Shown in pieces: positions 1 through 7,526 of a DNA stretch of 64,000 bases; within the stretch, counting starts at the first letter, position 1, and the number at the start of each line of letters is the position of its first letter. The translations under genes were made by a program, and so were the position numbers. The notes beneath the pieces were generated by a model that made no database searches, was not told the origin of the DNA, and worked only from the letters and a program-made list of their open reading frames with translations. The stretch covers positions 992,001 to 1,056,000 of the forward strand of contig NZ_MASW01000001.1 of NCBI RefSeq assembly GCF_003202285.1. Direction: 5' to 3'. This DNA comes from Prauserella muralis (GTDB lineage: Bacteria > Actinomycetota > Actinomycetes > Mycobacteriales > Pseudonocardiaceae).

Positions 1-53
1 AGAGCGCCGCTTTTGCAAGGCGGAGGTCAGGGGTTCGATTCCCCTCAGCTCCA
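1..53 (+). tRNA. alaT: tRNA-Ala (anticodon TGC), 5' end outside the window
   Basis: The visible part holds the anticodon arm (CCGCT stem, TTTGCAA loop, anticodon TGC), the variable loop, a T-arm with GGTTCGATTCC, and the 3' acceptor strand ending in AGCTCCA. About 20 bases at the 5' end lie outside the window. It is followed directly by a serine recombinase gene on the other strand, so it is the probable chromosomal attachment site of the element to the right. In actinobacteria with the same gene order, tRNA-Ile and tRNA-Ala(TGC) lie between gyrA and the cyclophilin/crgA/pknB block, which fits the later part of this window. Confidence 0.93.
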
Positions 54-1644
54 CCGATTTAGTCATTGTGCGAACCACTCCGTTCGGGGCCGTTTCCGCT
101 GGTAGGGCGGGTGCGGCCCCGTCGTTGTTGCGGGGTTGAGGGATGCGGAAGAGCGGGATGAGCCGGTCGGGGCCGGTGATGGTGACCTTGGCGACCAGGG
201 CTTCGACGAGTGCCTTGATCTGGTTGTGGGTGCCGTTGGTGATGATCTCGGCGATCTGATCAGCCACCGCCGCCAGGGTAGCGGGCTCGGGCATGACGGG
301 TTCGTCGTCCAGCGCGAGAGTCAGTTCGTCGCGGCGAACGCGGAGTTGCTTGCTCTTGGCTCGCAGCTCGGTGAGCCGGTCGGCGACCAGTTCCTCGTCC
401 ATCGTGCCGCGCTCGAACGCGGTCAGGTACCGGTCGATAGCCACCCCGGTCTTGGTCATCTCGTTCTCGATCGTGGCGAGTTCGGCGTGCCGGTCGGCGT
501 GCGCCGCTCGATGTTGCTTCTGTTCGTGGGCGATGGCGTCGGCGATGAGGTCGTGCCGGGTGCGGTAGAAGCCTGCCAGCGCGTCCAGAACTGCTGCGTC
601 CACGGCGTCGGCGTTGAGACGGCGGAAGTCGCACTTGCTGGCGTCGTAGCGGGCGAGGTTCCAGCAGGTGTAGTAGCGGTAGGTGCGGTTCCGCCCGGTG
701 GCGCGTGTGCCGATCATGGCCTTGCCGCACTGGGGGCAGCGCAGGCGGCCGGTGAGAACGTAGTCGGAGCCGGACGCGGCCCGGTGGGCGTGGGACTCGC
801 CGCGGGCGTCGAGGATGGCTTGGGCCTGCTCCCAGGCGGTGAGGTCGATGATGGGTGCGTGGGTGTCGGTCACGGTGGTCTCCCGGAACGTCAGTTCGCC
901 GAGGTAGACGCGGTTGTTCAGGGCGCGGATGACTTGGTAGCCGGACCACTTGCCGCCGGAGCTGGTGCGGTGGCCCCGGTCGTTGAGGACTTTGGCGATG
1001 GCGCGGGAGCCGAGCCGGTCTTTGGTGTAGAGGTCGAAGATCAACCTGACGATCACCGCCTCGTGTTCGTCGACGATCAGTGTGTGGGTGGTCTTGTCGA
1101 CCTGGTAGCCGAACGGGCGTTTGCCGCCCTTCCACTTTCCCTTGGCGTGCTTGCGTTCCATCCCGGCGATGACCCGGTCGATGATGGTGTCGCGCTCGAA
1201 CTGGGCGAACATGCCGAGCATCTGCACCAGCATCCGGCCCATCGGGGTGGAGGTGTCGAACGGCTCGGTGGCGCTGCGGAACACGACCCCGGCGGAGTCG
1301 AGTTCGTCGAGCAGCATCACCATGTCCCGCAGGTTGCGGGAGAACCGGTCCACTCGGTAGACGAGCAGCACGTCGATCAGCCCGGCGCGGGCGGCGGCGA
1401 GCGCGCGTTGCAGCCCGTCGCGTTCGGTGGTGGCGCCGGAGGCGTCGTCGGGGAACCGCGCGACGAGCCGCCAGCCGGGCTGCGACCCGATGTAGGCGTC
1501 CAGGCGGGTGTCCTGGGCTTCGATCGAGTAGGGCTGGTGCTCGTCGTCGGTGGAGCGCCGCACGTAGATTCCCACCCGCACGTCGTCGCCGAGTGTGGTC
1601 ATCGCGGCTTTCTTGGTGCGCTGCGCGGTCGTCGATCGCGCCAT
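1..1644 (-). CDS. Large serine recombinase (site-specific integrase), 3' end runs off the window
   Basis: At least 548 residues with no stop before the left edge. An N-terminal resolvase domain carries the catalytic serine in YVRRST (Ser31) and a DRFSRNLRDM motif near residue 100. A recombinase domain and a zinc ribbon (CPQCGK, then a later TCWN and KCDF pair) follow, then a coiled-coil stretch and a basic tail. The start at 1644 has AAGGGGG about 8 bases upstream. The last codons lie inside tRNA-Ala read antisense and give a tail RGIEPLTSALQ, so the C-terminus is supplied by the target site. The enzyme would catalyse integration and, with a directionality factor, excision. It is transcribed toward the tRNA; a large inverted repeat lies just upstream. 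Confidence 0.92.
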   Translation of the reverse strand, partial: MARSTTAQRTKKAAMTTLGDDVRVGIYVRRSTDDEHQPYSIEAQDTRLDAYIGSQPGWRLVARFPDDASGATTERDGLQRALAAARAGLIDVLLVYRVDRFSRNLRDMVMLLDELDSAGVVFRSATEPFDTSTPMGRMLVQMLGMFAQFERDTIIDRVIAGMERKHAKGKWKGGKRPFGYQVDKTTHTLIVDEHEAVIVRLIFDLYTKDRLGSRAIAKVLNDRGHRTSSGGKWSGYQVIRALNNRVYLGELTFRETTVTDTHAPIIDLTAWEQAQAILDARGESHAHRAASGSDYVLTGRLRCPQCGKAMIGTRATGRNRTYRYYTCWNLARYDASKCDFRRLNADAVDAAVLDALAGFYRTRHDLIADAIAHEQKQHRAAHADRHAELATIENEMTKTGVAIDRYLTAFERGTMDEELVADRLTELRAKSKQLRVRRDELTLALDDEPVMPEPATLAAVADQIAEIITNGTHNQIKALVEALVAKVTITGPDRLIPLFRIPQPRNNDGAAPALPAETAPNGVVRTMTKSVELRGIEPLTSALQKRRS

Positions 1645-1677
1645 TATTCCGACCCCCTTGCTCGGTATTTCCGCGTG

Positions 1678-1711
1678 CCCTGTAGTAGCGGTTTCTCCGG
1701 CTACTACAGGG
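1678..1711. promoter_or_regulatory. 12-bp perfect inverted repeat upstream of the integrase gene
   Basis: The arms CCCTGTAGTAGC (1678-1689) and GCTACTACAGGG (1700-1711) are separated by 10 bases. Further CTAC/ACTAC motifs follow to about 1740. The site lies 34-67 bases upstream of the integrase start, where a promoter or operator would be. The GTAGT...ACTAC core resembles the palindrome at 6203-6221 before the primase-like gene, so one regulator may control both. That link is an inference from sequence similarity. Confidence 0.6.
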
Positions 1712-1829
1712 CGACTACGCGGCTACTAGATCACTACTAACGTCGACTTAAAACCGCAGCTCACAGACGGTGCGTCGTGCTTCCATTATCGCTCATCGAG
1801 CGCGGTAAGGGAAGCGGGACAGCGTCGTT

Positions 1830-2069
1830 CTACGCGGCTTTTTCGTTGCCCTTCTTGGGATTCTCCTGGTTTCGCCACCGGCCGATGAGCGTGGCGAGGG
1901 TGGTGACGGCGAGGTCGTATTGCTGGGCGGTCATCGGTTCGGTGTCGATCCGCTCCACGCGCCAGGTGTCCTGTGTGGCTGATCGTGTGGTGCGGAACGG
2001 GAGCACGGTGGCGTCATCGCCACCGTTGTCGGCGTCGTGTTCGGTGTGGTCGGGTGTGTGCTGGGGCAT
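1830..2069 (-). CDS. Small acidic protein upstream of the integrase (79 aa)
   Basis: The start at 2069 has GAGG seven bases upstream. The first 25 residues are rich in His, Asp and Glu. The C-terminal half (MTAQQYDLAVTTLATLIGRW) looks like one or two amphipathic helices and ends in a basic tail. It is transcribed in the same direction as the recombinase, 185 bases ahead of it. Small proteins in this position in serine-integrase elements can be recombination directionality factors or regulators, but no family is recognised, so the function is unknown. Low complexity at the N-terminus makes codon-bias judgement weak. Confidence 0.55.
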   Translation of the reverse strand: MPQHTPDHTEHDADNGGDDATVLPFRTTRSATQDTWRVERIDTEPMTAQQYDLAVTTLATLIGRWRNQENPKKGNEKAA

Positions 2070-2673
2070 GGGTGCACCTCGGGTGCCCGCGAGCCCGCAC
2101 GGGGCGGGAGGTCGCGAGCGGCTGTTCGGGCGGTCACTGGGCAACCGTCGATCAGCAGGACCCGCCGGCCCTCTGGTCACCAGCACCCCGGAAGCCTCCA
2201 CACGGGAGGGTTCGTGGTGGGGGTGATGGCCGCGCCGCTACGCGCGATTCAAGAACCGGCTGGGTCTGAACTGCTCCAACCATTGTGCCGCTTCGACTCC
2301 CCGACTGCCGTAGCACCCGTCGGGGCCAGCGATCACCGGTCGACTGAACCCTTCCCACTGTCCATCCGAGACACTCGGCGAGACCGCCGCCGGGACCGCG
2401 AGACCTGGTGCGAGACTGGGTGTCTCGCCGGTCTCGTCGTGGTCTCGGTGTCTCGGCTCGTCTCCGTGTCCCGGTGCGGTCTCGCCAGGTACGGGACGAC
2501 GAGTGGACAGCTCGACGTACAACGGGTTCAGATTTCCCTGCTGCGTAAGAGACGGGCCGAGGTCAAGCGGACCGGCACGGCCGTCGTCGCTGTCCTTCGC
2601 ACGGGATCACGTCATCATCGTCACCTCCTCCGGGCAGGCGAAAGCGTGCAGAACCCCTTGCGGGGAGACGGAT
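2070..2673. other. Noncoding stretch with clustered CGAGAC/GTCTCG motifs
   Basis: No convincing gene was seen in these 604 bases. The notable content is a run of short inverted motifs between 2367 and 2484, described separately. The stretch lies between the small gene upstream of the integrase and the 3' end of the replication-relaxation gene, a place where a transfer or replication locus could sit. Confidence 0.6.
2367..2484. repeat. Cluster of nine CGAGAC/GTCTCG hexamers arranged as a large inverted array
   Basis: CGAGAC occurs at 2367, 2379, 2399 and 2411. The complement GTCTCG occurs at 2422, 2431, 2442, 2450 and 2479. The four copies on the left face the five on the right, with a central CGAGAC-5 nt-GTCTCG palindrome at 2411-2427. 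The same hexamer recurs seven times inside the DUF2637 gene (25272-25361). Clustered short repeats of this sort are typical of binding arrays such as plasmid transfer (clt) loci, but here the function is a guess. Confidence 0.6.
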
Positions 2674-4062
2674 TCAGGCGGCCCAGCGCGTCCGCCGGGA
2701 CCGCAGCGCGTCCGGCCGCGCCGGGGCTACCGGCGCGCGGTACACGTGGTCATCGTCCGCGTCGTCGTAGAGCGTCACGTCGTCGAGGTCGTCATCGTCG
2801 TCCGCATAGCCCGCGAGGTCGGCTGGTTCGGGCTGGGGTGCGTCGATGCGGCGCGACATCTCCGGGTCCATACGGTCGAACGCGGCCTCGTTGAGCGGCT
2901 GGTCGGTGTTCGAGGCGCTGTGTTCGACGGAGGGGCCACGTTGGGGCAGCTCAGCCAAGCCGTACCGGCGCGGCGCGTTGTCACCGCTCTGCGGCGTCCA
3001 CAGGCCCCAGACCGGCCCCGCCGGGCCGTCGGCGTGGCCGAAGGTGTTGCCGTCGCGGGCCGCGGTGGCGATCACAAACCCAGGATCTCCACCGCCGAGG
3101 GCGCGGCGTAGCGCCGCCCGCAGGGCGATCTCCCGCCGGGCCGAGTGCACTGAGAACAGCAGGACGCCGAAGGCGTCGGTCGGGAAGGCGGCGTAGTCGT
3201 CGAGCTTGCCGGTGACCTTCGCCAGGGATTCGGTGCCGGTGTCGTGTTCGAGGAAGAACCGCACCGTCCGGCCCGCATCTTCCCAGCAGCCGTAGCCGTC
3301 CGGGCGCAGCCGGGTTTCCCGGCCGCCGCCCTGGTATTTCCAGAAGAACTCGGTGCAGCGGCGTTCGGACCACCACTGCGTCAGGCCGCTCACCTCGCCG
3401 TCGCGGCCCGTCTCACGTAGCCGGGCGGGGTTGCGGTGGGCGGCCAGGGCGCAGAAGAAGTCGTTCACGCCGAGTTGGTGATCCAGCTTCGGCCACAGCG
3501 CGAGCCGTTCCAGGCTCTCGGTGTACGCCTTCGGCGACGGTGGTTTCTCCGCGCGCTGCGCCGCGATCAGCCGCGCGCCGAGGTAGCCCAGCGCGTAACG
3601 CGTCTGGCTCGTCCCGCCGCGCACGTAGGACTCGCGGAACGCGAACACCACCCCCAGCTCCCGCAGGTGCCGCAGCCGATCCTGAGCGCGCCGCACCGAC
3701 AGGAACTCGATCGCGGCGATCTGGTTGGTGGTCAGCACCTTGTGCTCGGCCAGCAGGGCCAGCAGTCGCCGGTCCCTGTCGACCAGCCGGAACCACAGCG
3801 CTGCGTCAGGCTCCCCGGCCCGCCGGCCGCCGCGCCCCGCGCGCCCCCGATGTGCGGATGGGTGAGGATCACTCCTCAGTCGGCCTTCCACGCTCTCCCG
3901 CCGATACCACCGCTGACCAGCGGACTTAGTACCAGCGGCCTCGGCGTTTTGGTCGGCGGATTCAGAACGCCGAGCCCCCGCCGACCCAGACGCGGAACGA
4001 GACGCCAACCCATCCGCACCCACCACACCACGACCACCAGCACGGTAAGTACCGTCCACCAT
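2674..4062 (-). CDS. Replication-relaxation family protein
   Basis: About 462 residues from the chosen start at 4062, which has GGAAGG about 11 bases upstream; an open frame continues to 4335 but looks noncoding. After a low-complexity N-terminus comes the family core, beginning RDRRLLALLAEHKVLTTNQI, a winged-helix-like segment (VRRAQDRLRHLRELGVV). A larger domain with FFLEHDTGTE and KLDDY motifs follows. The C-terminal 90 residues are acidic (repeated Asp). This family is common on actinobacterial plasmids and integrative elements and is thought to act in plasmid replication or transfer initiation. The assignment rests on motif recognition. Two repeat-rich stretches flank the gene. Confidence 0.82.
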   Translation of the reverse strand: MVDGTYRAGGRGVVGADGLASRSASGSAGARRSESADQNAEAAGTKSAGQRWYRRESVEGRLRSDPHPSAHRGRAGRGGRRAGEPDAALWFRLVDRDRRLLALLAEHKVLTTNQIAAIEFLSVRRAQDRLRHLRELGVVFAFRESYVRGGTSQTRYALGYLGARLIAAQRAEKPPSPKAYTESLERLALWPKLDHQLGVNDFFCALAAHRNPARLRETGRDGEVSGLTQWWSERRCTEFFWKYQGGGRETRLRPDGYGCWEDAGRTVRFFLEHDTGTESLAKVTGKLDDYAAFPTDAFGVLLFSVHSARREIALRAALRRALGGGDPGFVIATAARDGNTFGHADGPAGPVWGLWTPQSGDNAPRRYGLAELPQRGPSVEHSASNTDQPLNEAAFDRMDPEMSRRIDAPQPEPADLAGYADDDDDLDDVTLYDDADDDHVYRAPVAPARPDALRSRRTRWAA

Positions 4063-4156
4063 GATCACCGCCACCTTCCGGCCGGAGCAGCCGAGAGATC
4101 CCCGGCACCCCTGAACTCCGGATTTCGGCCCCAAAATCCTGGCCCGTAACCAAAAC

Positions 4157-4243
4157 GTGACCGGAAACTGGTGGATTGTGACCGTGAAGTGATCTCGCCG
4201 TGACCGGCGCGTTGTGATCGGTGATCTCGCCGCCTTCGGCGAG
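4157..4243. repeat. Phased GTGACCG repeats and a short hairpin (possible iterons)
   Basis: GTGACCG occurs at 4157, 4178 and 4200, with the variant GTGATCT at 4221, so starts are 21-22 bases apart. The 12-mer GTGATCTCGCCG is repeated at 4189 and 4221. CTCGCCG-CCTT-CGGCGAG at 4226-4243 forms a perfect 7-bp stem. Repeats on one face of the helix just upstream of the replication-relaxation gene suggest cooperative protein binding, as at iteron origins or autoregulated promoters. Confidence 0.5.
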
Positions 4244-4523
4244 TGGTGACCATGATCGACCGTCCCTTCCATCGTGCCATGAACCCCTGCACTACTGAAG
4301 GCCGATTTTTCGGCCGGTTTTGGACACCAACCCACCCGACTGAGACCAGGCTGTTACCCACAGCACCACCCGTCGCCGCACGAGCCGCAGCGGGCATCGG
4401 CCGCCGTGCGCAGCCATCGCGCTCCTGGTCGCAACGGTCGGATCTACAGATGTCGGGCGAGGCGCTTGACTGGTCCGTAGGGCTCTTGATCTGCGGAAAC
4501 ATCGAACCATGCGGAGTCAGTCA

Positions 4524-4582
4524 GCGGGCCAGTCATGATAGGTGGCCCGCTCACTGGCCGGTCAGTGGCCTGCTGAGTGGCC
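4524..4582. repeat. GC-rich inverted and direct repeats (GCGGGCCA/TGGCCCGC, AGTGGCC)
   Basis: An 8-bp inverted repeat GCGGGCCA...TGGCCCGC (4524-4531 and 4543-4550) is followed by CACTGGCC at 4552 and AGTGGCC at 4564 and 4576. The cluster lies just downstream of the XRE gene stop codon and could be a terminator or a protein-binding array. The pattern is visible directly; the role is unknown. Confidence 0.45.
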
Positions 4583-4607
4583 CACCGACTGCCCAGTGAT
4601 TGCGGTC

Positions 4608-6104
4608 TCAGGCGAGCAGGACCTTGCGATTGCTCCAGGCAAGGTGCAACGCCGCCGCCGCACCGGGAGAGAGGCGCTTGGACTCGCTGAGCCACGTCAG
4701 GGTGTTCTCCTCGAACGGAAAGGCCCGCGCGGGCATCGAGCCCTCCGAGTTGGTCTCGACGGCGTTGGCGAACAGCGCGTCGTAGGTGTCCGGGGCGATG
4801 ACCGCGACGGTGAGAATGTCGCCGGCAAGTGTGAGCGCGTCGAGAGTGACGCCGAGGCAGAACAGGCGGATGAGACCGTCGCGCAGTGCCTCGTCCATCG
4901 TGGTGAACGGTTCCAGCTTGTCGTATCGGATCGGCTTACCGGAGCCGTCGTACTCGTCATGGCCCAGCAGTTCTTCGGCGTACTCGCGCTGGATGTTGCG
5001 CCAGATCGAGAAGTCGGCGGCGATAGCGGCGGGGATGACGGAGGAGGGCTGGAAGATACCCGCGGGCAGCAGGTGTGCCATACCGCCGCCGCCTGAGACG
5101 CTGGCGGAGTCACGCTCGTGAAGGACGACGCTGGGGCTGTCGCCGCCCCTGATGGTCAGGGTGCCGATCGCTCCCATGAGCGGTCGGCGGCCGAGGTCGA
5201 ACGGGTCTGCGATCAGCTTGCGGAATGTCAGCCGCCGCATGGAGGCGCGCGGCATGACGGATTCCCGGGCGCTGTCGATGGCGAGGTGGTGAGCGGCGAA
5301 TTCGTGGGCGAGCGCCTCATTGGTGTCGACCGCGTCGAAGAAACACATCTGTCCGAAGTGCATGCTCGGCTGCGCCCAGTCGAGTTCGAGTAGGCGGAAG
5401 CACAGCCGATTTTCGAACAGGCGGGGCGCGGCGAGGTCGCGGATGGCGTCGTGGTAGCTGCGGTAACGAGCGTCGACGGTGGTCAGCGGGCGAACCGGGG
5501 CGCTCTCGGGTTCTTGTCCGGTAATCGCGGGCTCGGCGACCACGGAGTCCAGCGTCAGTGTGATCTCGTCCAGCGGGACGGGCTCGGCAGGAATCCAGTT
5601 GGGCGCGCTGATGACGCCTGTGTTCTTCAGTCCTGGCACGCGATGATCGCGGTACAGCGACTCGGCGAGCACCGCGAGATCGCGGCGATGCCTGCCCAAG
5701 GCCGAACGGACCTGGCGCCACTCGTCCTGGTCGCGCTCGACATGCGGCTCGGCCGTTGCGGGCACGGAGGCGAACGTGAGCGGCGCGGAAAAGGGCTCGG
5801 TCTGCTCCTGCTCGGGTCGGACAGTGCGCGGCCTGCGGAAACCGAGTTCGTCGCCCGCGCAACCGAAGAACTCGGCGAGCAGCCGGCGATAGAAGGGCTG
5901 GGGCCACACGACTTCACCGCGCTCCCATCGACCGATGGTCTTGCGTGTGATTTGCGGGTGCTTGCCGTACCGGGTGGCGAGGCTCGTCAGCTCGTCAGCC
6001 AGGTCCTGCTGGGACAGCCCGCCCCGCTCGCGCAGGGCGATCAGCACGGTGTTCGGTACGCGAGGCTCATCGGGTGACACAGGACCAACGGTAGGGCGTG
6101 CCAC
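4608..6104 (-). CDS. XRE-family regulator with Nudix-like C-terminal domain
   Basis: About 498 residues. The N-terminus is a helix-turn-helix of the XRE type (LSQQDLADEL ... ITRKTIGRWERGEV, residues 30-65). The large C-terminal part holds PAGIFQ followed about 27 residues later by REYAEELLG (near 373-381), which looks like a Nudix box with an insertion. The domain may therefore bind or once have hydrolysed a nucleotide derivative. Start codons are uncertain: GTG at 6104 or GTG at 6080, neither with a good ribosome site. It is divergent from the primase-like gene across a 135-base gap with a palindrome, and probably controls the adjacent cassette. No effector is known. Confidence 0.8.
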   Translation of the reverse strand: MARPTVGPVSPDEPRVPNTVLIALRERGGLSQQDLADELTSLATRYGKHPQITRKTIGRWERGEVVWPQPFYRRLLAEFFGCAGDELGFRRPRTVRPEQEQTEPFSAPLTFASVPATAEPHVERDQDEWRQVRSALGRHRRDLAVLAESLYRDHRVPGLKNTGVISAPNWIPAEPVPLDEITLTLDSVVAEPAITGQEPESAPVRPLTTVDARYRSYHDAIRDLAAPRLFENRLCFRLLELDWAQPSMHFGQMCFFDAVDTNEALAHEFAAHHLAIDSARESVMPRASMRRLTFRKLIADPFDLGRRPLMGAIGTLTIRGGDSPSVVLHERDSASVSGGGGMAHLLPAGIFQPSSVIPAAIAADFSIWRNIQREYAEELLGHDEYDGSGKPIRYDKLEPFTTMDEALRDGLIRLFCLGVTLDALTLAGDILTVAVIAPDTYDALFANAVETNSEGSMPARAFPFEENTLTWLSESKRLSPGAAAALHLAWSNRKVLLA

Positions 6105-6202
6105 ACCCGCAGATCAGGAATGTCCCCCCAATGTCCCCGATCTGGCCCAAGTGTGGGCACTCGCTGTGGTCGTGTTCGTCCCTGCTGGCTGGTGAACTCG
6201 TA

Positions 6203-6221
6203 GACGTAGTTACACTACGTC
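6203..6221. promoter_or_regulatory. Perfect 8-3-8 palindrome between divergent XRE and primase-like genes
   Basis: GACGTAGT-TAC-ACTACGTC is a perfect inverted repeat ending 18 bases before the GTG start of the primase-like gene and just ahead of its ribosome site (GGCGGAGG). Its GTAGT/ACTAC half-sites also appear in the array upstream of the integrase gene. It is a strong candidate operator, most simply for the adjacent XRE regulator, though another element-encoded repressor is possible. Confidence 0.65.
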
Positions 6222-6239
6222 AGGCGGAGGCGACTACCA

Positions 6240-6887
6240 GTGAGTGATCGTATTGACGCCGCTCGGCGACCGACGAGCGCACCTCTGGTGCCGGGCATTC
6301 CGGGACTGGCCTGGGCCGAAACGCGTGCCGCCGCCGTCGACCTGGCGCAGCACGGCTGGCCCGTGTTGCCGGGAACCTACCAGCTTGCCAAGCACGGGGC
6401 CTGGCTGGGCAGGTCCGGCGCGGCCGGGCTGGAACCGGTCGCCGCGCTGTGGCAACTGGCCACGACGACCAACCCGGAAGTGGCGATGGAGTGGTGGACA
6501 CGGCGGCCGTACTCGGTGCTGCTGGCGTGCGGAGCCGGGGTCGACGGGGTTGAGGTACCCGCCGTCCACGGTCAACGCGCGCTGGGGCAGCTCTCGCCGG
6601 CCCGGCGTGGTCCGGTCGCCGTCACGCCCTTCGGTTCGTGGTTGTTCTTCGTGCGCAGCGGCGATGAACCGCTGCGTCCTGAGCTGGCCGCGAACGCACA
6701 TGCGCAGTTGCACGCGAGCGGGGCGTGGTTGCCCATCCCACCAACGGCCCGTGACGGCCTGCCGTATCGCTGGCGGGTGCCCCCGTCCACCGTCGGCTGG
6801 GCGCTACCCGCCTCGGCCGAGGTTCAACGAGTGCTGGTCGCTTCGCTCAGCCGTCAACCCAGCGGCGCACAGCCCGGCCTCGCCTGA
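6240..6887 (+). CDS. Bifunctional primase-polymerase-like protein (short)
   Basis: 215 residues, starting at GTG 6240 with GGAGG ten bases upstream. The sequence resembles the N-terminal Prim-Pol domain of integrative elements (AVDLAQHGWPVLPGTYQ, then EWWTRRPYSVLLACGAGVDGVEVPA). In active Prim-Pol enzymes the corresponding segment carries a D-x-D metal motif. Here the acidic residues are spaced D-G-V-E, and no helicase domain follows, so catalysis is doubtful. It may be a degenerate replication protein or a regulator of element copy number. It is divergent from the XRE gene and is separated from the next gene by a strong hairpin. Confidence 0.75.
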   Translation: MSDRIDAARRPTSAPLVPGIPGLAWAETRAAAVDLAQHGWPVLPGTYQLAKHGAWLGRSGAAGLEPVAALWQLATTTNPEVAMEWWTRRPYSVLLACGAGVDGVEVPAVHGQRALGQLSPARRGPVAVTPFGSWLFFVRSGDEPLRPELAANAHAQLHASGAWLPIPPTARDGLPYRWRVPPSTVGWALPASAEVQRVLVASLSRQPSGAQPGLA

Positions 6888-6894
6888 GTAAGCC

Positions 6895-6937
6895 GCGCCT
6901 GCGCCGAGGATGCCCCGACCGCCCTCGGCGCAGGCGC
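6895..6937. terminator. 15-bp perfect hairpin after the primase-like gene
   Basis: GCGCCTGCGCCGAGG (6895-6909) pairs perfectly with CCTCGGCGCAGGCGC (6923-6937) across a 13-base loop. There is no T-tract, as is usual in high-GC actinobacteria. It begins eight bases after the primase-like stop and ends 38 bases before the DUF4254 start, so it could separate element replication genes from the cargo cassette or act as an attenuator. Confidence 0.65.
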
Positions 6938-6974
6938 ACCCATGCCCAAATCGACCGAAGGGGAGGCGCCGATC

Positions 6975-7526
6975 ATGGCTGACAGCGGTGAACAGGTCAC
7001 ACAACACGTGACACGAGTGCGGGAGATCCTGCCGCGATCTGCCTCGATCATCGAGGCGTTCCGCGACACCACGAGCAAAGATCATCCCGGCCAACTCGTC
7101 CTCGACACGGCGAACGAGCTGGCCGCCCAACACGAGCAGCAGTGGGAAGCCGAGGATGTCAGCCGCGCTTCCGGCGCGTCCGTCGACGCCATCGCCGAAA
7201 GCAAGCGGCTCATCGACGACCTCAACGCCAAACGCGTCACCCTGGTGGAACGGATCGACGAGTGGGTGTCGGCTCAAGTCCACAGCCGTGCGGACGCCTC
7301 CCTACACACCGAAACCCTCGGCTCGGTCGTCGACCGCCTGGCGATCGCGTGGGTCCGTGCGAACAGCCTGATCAACACCAACGACGCCCGGGATCGAGCC
7401 CGTTTGGCTCTGCGGCAGCTCGCCGAGCTGGCCGACGCCTACGACGACCTGATCCGCGACGTCGCCACCGGCCACCGACGGCTCCCGGCGTGGCGGCCCC
7501 TGAAGACCTACCGGAGCGCATCATGA
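6975..7526 (+). CDS. DUF4254 domain protein
   Basis: 183 residues from ATG 6975, which has GGGGAGG nine bases upstream. The protein is largely helical. The C-terminal motif (RQLAELADAYDDLIRDVATG, then LPAWRPLKTY) and the overall layout match the uncharacterised DUF4254 family. No enzyme motif is known to me for this family, which in other bacteria is found near sugar-transfer genes. It is the first gene of an overlapping series: its stop overlaps the start of the next gene (ATGA), so translation is probably coupled. It is likely a partner or scaffold in the pathway, but this is inference. Confidence 0.78.
   Translation: MADSGEQVTQHVTRVREILPRSASIIEAFRDTTSKDHPGQLVLDTANELAAQHEQQWEAEDVSRASGASVDAIAESKRLIDDLNAKRVTLVERIDEWVSAQVHSRADASLHTETLGSVVDRLAIAWVRANSLINTNDARDRARLALRQLAELADAYDDLIRDVATGHRRLPAWRPLKTYRSAS

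Larger units (their letters stand above)
4063..4607. other. 545-base noncoding stretch with iteron-like repeats
   Basis: No gene was recognised between the regulator gene and the replication-relaxation gene. The stretch contains two groups of repeats (4157-4243 and 4524-4582) listed separately. Its position directly upstream of a replication/transfer-type gene makes it a candidate origin or operator region. Open frames crossing it lack recognisable domains. Confidence 0.6.

Noticed and set aside
136-1740. Plus-strand 534-codon open frame across the recombinase
   Set aside because: It is the codon-for-codon antisense of the serine recombinase, which has clear catalytic and zinc motifs. The plus-strand product is low-complexity and matches nothing.
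4065-4502. Minus-strand 145-codon frame in the region before the replication-relaxation gene
   Set aside because: No domain, no ribosome site and odd composition. The repeats in the same stretch argue for a regulatory region.
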